Source: Nocardia iowensis (lineage in GTDB: Bacteria > Actinomycetota > Actinomycetes > Mycobacteriales > Mycobacteriaceae). From it: a stretch of 64,000 nucleotides of DNA. The stretch's first letter is position 1. Each line of letters begins with the position of its first letter. Made by a program: the position numbers and the translations under genes. The notes beneath the pieces were generated by a model. That model was not told where the DNA came from and did not search any database. It was given only the letters and a program-made list of their open reading frames with translations. The DNA is taken from positions 5,084,001 through 5,148,000 of the forward strand of contig NZ_CP078145.1 in assembly GCF_019222765.1 (NCBI RefSeq). The letters are read 5' to 3'. Positions 60,709 to 64,000 of the stretch are shown piece after piece.

Positions 60709-62205
60709 TTGAATGTCGCCGAATCCCTTCGCCGAGCCAACCCAGCGTCGACGGCCGTGTCCGGCGCGGACGGCTCATGCACTTATGGGCAGCTCCTTGA
60801 CAATGTGACACGACTGTCGTCCGCGTTCCGCCAAATGGGTCTCACCCGGGGCGACAGAATCGGCGTGGTGCTATCCAACACGACGGTTCACATTCTCACA
60901 TATTTTTCGATAACGGCCGGAGGATATGTCGTCGTCTCATTGAATCCAAAGTCGACGGCCGCGGAAATCACCCGCGCATTCGAATTGACCAGGCCGAACG
61001 TCGTCGTCACCGAAGCGGCCGCGCTACCTCAGGTGCGCCAAGCGCTGTCGGCCCTGCCGTACCCGGTCCGGCTGATCAGCGACAAGCCCGTCGACGGTGT
61101 CTCGTCCGTACCGGAGCTGCTCGAAACGACTCCGGTCGGCGAGGCGATCGCCGACATGGCAACCGACGACCCGGCCTCGATCATGTTCACCTCTGGCAGC
61201 ACGGGCCGCCCCAAGGGTGTCGTGTTGACCCATGCCAACGTGATCTGGGCGGCGCGGGCGAAGGCGTCCCGGATGCAGCCGACCGCACAAGACGCCGTCG
61301 TGCTGATATCGCCGCTGCATCACACGTACGGCCAGAATGCCGTGCTCAACGCGGCCTTCTCCGGCGGAGCGGCGGTGGTGCTGCTCGACCCGCGCCGACG
61401 CAGGCAGTTGGTCGCGGATCTGGCCGAGTACGGGGTGACCGCGCTGCCGAGCGTGCCCGCCGTGTTCCAGCTGCTTCTCGATCTCGGTGCCGATAAGACC
61501 AGGCTCCCCCGGCTCCGCTACGCCCTGTCGGCCGCCGCCCCGCTCCCCCGGCAGGTCACCGAGGAATGGGTGCGCAGGTTCGGATATCCCCTGCACGAGG
61601 GGTATGGGCTCACCGAGACCTCGCCGTGCGCGCTCTACAACGATCAGCAATCCGCGGCACCCGGTTCGCTGGGAAAACCGTACGAGGGCGTGCGAACCAG
61701 GGTCATCGATGAGTCCGGTGCCGAGGTGCCGACCGGCGAGATCGGCGAACTCCTGATCGCCGGCCCCAATGTCATGCGTGGCTATTTCGAGGATCCCGCC
61801 GCCACCGCCGAGGCGATCGTGGACGGCTGGCTCCATACCGGCGATCAGGTGAGCCGCGACGAGCACGGCGACTTCTGGCTTGCGGGCCGGAAGAAGAACA
61901 TCATCATCGTCTCCGGTGCGAATGTCTTTCCCGCCGAAGTGGAATCGGTGCTGCGCGGCCACGACGCGGTGGCCGAGGCAGTGGTGGTCGGCCGACCGCA
62001 CCCGGTCGTCGGCGAGACCGTCGTTGCCCTGGTCCAATTGCGCGAACCCGACAATGCCGAGGTGGCCGTCGAGCTGCGCGACCTGTGCAACTCCGAACTC
62101 GCCGCGTACAAACGGCCGTCATCGATACGAATGATCGACTCGATTCCGCTACTCGCCTCAGGCAAGCCGGATCTGGAGCAACTCCGGCGACTCGCCCTCG
62201 ACTGA
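60709..62205 (+). CDS. Acyl-CoA synthetase / 4-coumarate:CoA-ligase-like AMP ligase
   Basis: 498 residues of the ANL superfamily. The AMP-binding P-loop is MFTSGSTGRPKGVVLTH; then PLHHTYGQNAVL, GYGLTETSPCALYN, WLHTGDQVSRDEHGDFWLAGRKKNIIIVSGANVFPAEVE (landmarks), and the C-terminal ASGKPDLEQL with the catalytic Lys. Length and motifs match 4-coumarate- and fatty-acyl-CoA ligases. It would activate a hydroxycinnamate. The start is TTG 60709 (MNVAESLRRANP) with TTGGAG upstream, or TTG 60697; a stronger AAGGAG precedes ATG 60665 in another frame. It runs right up to the convergent GntA-like gene, 0 bases apart. Confidence 0.9.
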   Translation: MNVAESLRRANPASTAVSGADGSCTYGQLLDNVTRLSSAFRQMGLTRGDRIGVVLSNTTVHILTYFSITAGGYVVVSLNPKSTAAEITRAFELTRPNVVVTEAAALPQVRQALSALPYPVRLISDKPVDGVSSVPELLETTPVGEAIADMATDDPASIMFTSGSTGRPKGVVLTHANVIWAARAKASRMQPTAQDAVVLISPLHHTYGQNAVLNAAFSGGAAVVLLDPRRRRQLVADLAEYGVTALPSVPAVFQLLLDLGADKTRLPRLRYALSAAAPLPRQVTEEWVRRFGYPLHEGYGLTETSPCALYNDQQSAAPGSLGKPYEGVRTRVIDESGAEVPTGEIGELLIAGPNVMRGYFEDPAATAEAIVDGWLHTGDQVSRDEHGDFWLAGRKKNIIIVSGANVFPAEVESVLRGHDAVAEAVVVGRPHPVVGETVVALVQLREPDNAEVAVELRDLCNSELAAYKRPSSIRMIDSIPLLASGKPDLEQLRRLALD

Positions 62206-62949
62206 CTAACCATCGCGATGCCGAAACGGGCAGGTCTGCCCGTTTCCGTCATCGCTGTCCGGGAGAAAGTACTGTCGCCACTCCCGATTGTCCGGATCGC
62301 CGTAGTCGCCGAGCACGCCGGGCGGCGGCTCCCGACGATCGAACTCGCGCAACCGTTTACGGATAACCCGCCGTGCCGCCGCCCCGCGTGGCGTCGCGGC
62401 ATCGATCTCCTCGAATACCCAACGCGGCTGGAAGGAGATCATGAAGGTCGGGCTGAATCGGCTCCGGCGCGAAAGGTGGGCCGGGGTATTGCACACCACG
62501 AACAGTGGGGTTCCGCCGAAGCTGAATTCCCACGTGGGGTCGTCGGTGTCCCGCGGTATCTCGGCAGGCCAAGTCGTCTCGTCGCGGCCGTGCAAGAACT
62601 GCAACACCTCCCAGAACCGCTGCCGGTACCGGTCGAGGTCGGCGACCTCCCCCGAGGAGCCGAAGAACACGATCAGCGCGGTTTCCCGGTCGATCTGCCG
62701 GTAGACCCGCAGATATTCGGTGAGAATGTCCGGCAGCGCCGCCCATGTCCGGTCATCGTCGACGTCGTCGACGAATCCGAAACGCAAGGTGGACTTGCGG
62801 ACCGCGGACACTGCGAAGAAACACGGGAACGGATCCGCTCGGGAAGCCAGGGTGGTCTGGAGGTCTTCGATGGCCGCCGTCCCCCAGCTCGGTAGCCTGC
62901 CGATCACCTGGGTGAGCGGATTCTCATTCGACAACAATTGATGCTCCAT
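62206..62949 (-). CDS. YqcI/YcgG-family (GntA-like) haem N-hydroxylase
   Basis: 247 residues. The family pattern is clear: PFPCFFAVSAVRKSTLRFGF near the N-terminus, IVFFGSSGE, WEVLQFLHGRDETTWPAEIPRD, and the signature NTPAHLSRRSRFSPTFMISFQPRW then VFEEID. YqcI/YcgG proteins include GntA, a haem enzyme that hydroxylates the guanidine of the guanitoxin precursor, and enzymes that make Nomega-hydroxy-arginine. Next to an arginine amidinotransferase this suggests an N-hydroxyguanidine. ATG 62949 has no ribosome-binding site and comes 11 bases after a strong hairpin with a T-tract. Confidence 0.9.
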   Translation of the reverse strand: MEHQLLSNENPLTQVIGRLPSWGTAAIEDLQTTLASRADPFPCFFAVSAVRKSTLRFGFVDDVDDDRTWAALPDILTEYLRVYRQIDRETALIVFFGSSGEVADLDRYRQRFWEVLQFLHGRDETTWPAEIPRDTDDPTWEFSFGGTPLFVVCNTPAHLSRRSRFSPTFMISFQPRWVFEEIDAATPRGAAARRVIRKRLREFDRREPPPGVLGDYGDPDNREWRQYFLPDSDDGNGQTCPFRHRDG

Positions 62950-62960
62950 AGAAAACGGAG

Positions 62961-62995
62961 GAGACCGTGGCCACGAACGATCGAGCCACGGTCTC
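62961..62995 (-). terminator. Hairpin terminator between amidinotransferase and GntA-like genes
   Basis: GAGACCGTGGC (62961-62971) and GCCACGGTCTC (62985-62995) form a perfect 11-bp stem with a 13-base loop. On the minus strand it is followed by CTCCGTTTTCT, a T-tract, ending at the ATG of the GntA-like gene. It looks like a terminator of the amidinotransferase transcript or an attenuator of the hydroxylase gene. Confidence 0.8.
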
Positions 62996-63015
62996 GGCGA
63001 ATCTGGAGGGCAGGA

Positions 63016-64000
63016 TCAATCCGAGAAATAATCCTCGAGCCCGCCACTACGGCGAATGTCGAGGGTCACGCAGTGGAAGCCACCGCCGAGACTGCGACCG
63101 TGCCGCCACCGGCACGGCACCGGGGTGAAACCGTGTTTCTCGAGGTCCCGCATCAGCGGTTCCTGAATGTCTTGGACCACCACGTGTTCCTGGTCGAGCG
63201 AGAGGACATTCATCCCGATCGTCTGGGATGCCAGCAGCGGGACGCCGTCCTGGGCGATCTCGAGCGGCCGATCCAACCACGAGTATCGAATGACATCCCA
63301 ATTCCGCATGGGCGCGGGCAGCAGATCGATGTCGACGGTGTCGCGGGCGAGTAGAACACCCGGACGCAACGGCAATACCTCACCGTCGATATGCGTGTCG
63401 GTGATATTTGTGAGATGCACCCGGTACTCATCACCGAGGTGCTGCTTGAGCCACCGCGCACCCATTCGGTGGTTCTCCGACGAGGCGTTGAATACCAGGT
63501 CCCGACCGAGCCGCATCACCTGGGCGCCGTCGAACATGATCTCGTAGAACGGCTGCTGCGGCGCCTCCTCCTCGAACCCCAACTCCTGCAGGAAACCGGT
63601 GTCGAAGTTGTGGTCCAGCAGGCGTGACTTGGGCGCCACCGTCCACTTCGCGCCTTTGTTGAAATACTCCGTGAACAGCTCTTTGTAGAGTTCGGGCTCG
63701 AAGTAGCGGGCTCGCATCATCGGCGAGGTCTCGATGATTTCATTGCCGATCACCAGAAAGATGTCTCGGCTCATCAGCGCATGCCCCATCGGAGCTTTCC
63801 AGTACGGCGACTGCACCACCGGAACCTGCTCAGAGACTTCCGGCCGCCGGACCGTCACCCGGAAGTCGTCCATGATCTTTATCAGATCGGCGATGTCCTC
63901 CAGACATTCTTCCTTCATCTGGTTCGACGGGCGGACTTTCCGCATGTCGCCGTCGGTGTTGATGGTCGACCGATTCGTGTGGAAGAAGATTCGGAATGAG
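63016..64000 (-). CDS. Arginine:X amidinotransferase (AGAT/StrB-like; partial, runs off right edge)
   Basis: The C-terminal 327 codons of an amidinotransferase; the frame stays open to the window's end, so the N-terminus (about 40-50 residues with the HNEWDPLEE-type start) is missing. Landmarks of the AGAT/StrB fold: MFDGAQVMRLGRDLVFNAS, HLTNITDTHIDGEVLPLRPG (catalytic His/Asp), MNVLSLDQEHVV and GGGFHCVTLDIRR with the catalytic Cys. It moves the amidino group from arginine onto an amine, making a guanidine. StrB1/StrB2 do this on aminocyclitols, AGAT on glycine. Here an aminosugar or polyamine amine is the likely acceptor. Confidence 0.93.
   Translation of the reverse strand, partial: SFRIFFHTNRSTINTDGDMRKVRPSNQMKEECLEDIADLIKIMDDFRVTVRRPEVSEQVPVVQSPYWKAPMGHALMSRDIFLVIGNEIIETSPMMRARYFEPELYKELFTEYFNKGAKWTVAPKSRLLDHNFDTGFLQELGFEEEAPQQPFYEIMFDGAQVMRLGRDLVFNASSENHRMGARWLKQHLGDEYRVHLTNITDTHIDGEVLPLRPGVLLARDTVDIDLLPAPMRNWDVIRYSWLDRPLEIAQDGVPLLASQTIGMNVLSLDQEHVVVQDIQEPLMRDLEKHGFTPVPCRWRHGRSLGGGFHCVTLDIRRSGGLEDYFSD

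Overview
ORGANISM. The window is high-GC throughout, rich in GTG/TTG starts and in ATGA/GTGA stop-start overlaps. It carries families typical of mycolic-acid actinomycetes: a WXG100-type/DUF1023/YbaB type VII secretion cassette, a PapA5-like acyltransferase, AhpD-like proteins with an ECF41-type sigma factor, a FadE-type acyl-CoA dehydrogenase, DUF1772 and DUF4190 proteins. A Nocardia or close relative is the best guess (moderate confidence). No rRNA, tRNA, CRISPR array, insertion sequence or integrase was recognised. LAYOUT. 0-6 kb: start of an ECF sigma factor running off the left edge, divergent from a carboxymuconolactone-decarboxylase-like gene; two small unknown genes; a large HTH/coiled-coil protein with what looks like a degenerate caspase-like domain; an acyl-CoA dehydrogenase. 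6-19 kb: single-gene enzymes, a DedA-kinase-LuxR regulator operon, a secreted beta-propeller protein and a secreted zinc protease with twelve 12-residue tandem repeats. 19.5-24 kb: an M14 carboxypeptidase and a compact lasso-peptide cluster, precursor-cyclase-RRE-protease, all on the minus strand. 24-50 kb: mostly housekeeping or accessory enzymes with several well-defined operator and terminator structures, a type VII secretion cassette, an OmpR/kinase/GerMN-lipoprotein operon, a PapA5-like gene with a divergent TetR gene, and a TetR-controlled oxidoreductase operon. 49.8-64 kb: a second, larger natural-product cluster that continues past the right edge. HOW THE GENES WORK TOGETHER. (1) The lasso cluster encodes a 38-residue precursor with a YxxP leader motif, a Thr at -2 and a predicted 16-residue core (ILFKGVPDLVSHGNLI, Ile1-Asp8 ring). 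It also has an asparagine-synthetase-like cyclase, a PqqD-like RRE protein and a transglutaminase-like leader peptidase. No dedicated exporter lies next to it. (2) The right-hand cluster combines S-adenosylmethionine decarboxylase (aminopropyl donor for spermidine), a 4-coumarate:CoA-ligase-like enzyme and a nucleotide-sugar 6-dehydrogenase. It also has a UDP-xylose-synthase-like SDR, a sugar oxidoreductase, two PIG-L deacetylases, an MGT-type glycosyltransferase, an arginine amidinotransferase, a YqcI/YcgG (GntA-like) haem N-hydroxylase, a two-subunit ABC exporter and a Qnr/MfpA-like pentapeptide-repeat protein. This parts list matches a glycocinnamoylspermidine (cinodine/LL-BM123-type) pathway: amino- and guanidino-sugars on a hydroxycinnamoyl-spermidine. 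Cinodine is recalled as a DNA-gyrase inhibitor from Nocardia, which would explain the pentapeptide-repeat protein as self-resistance. The GntA-like enzyme suggests an N-hydroxyguanidine step not known to me in that family. The assignment is inference from gene content; spermidine synthase, amide synthase, aminotransferase and carbamoyltransferase genes are not in the window and would be expected to the right.
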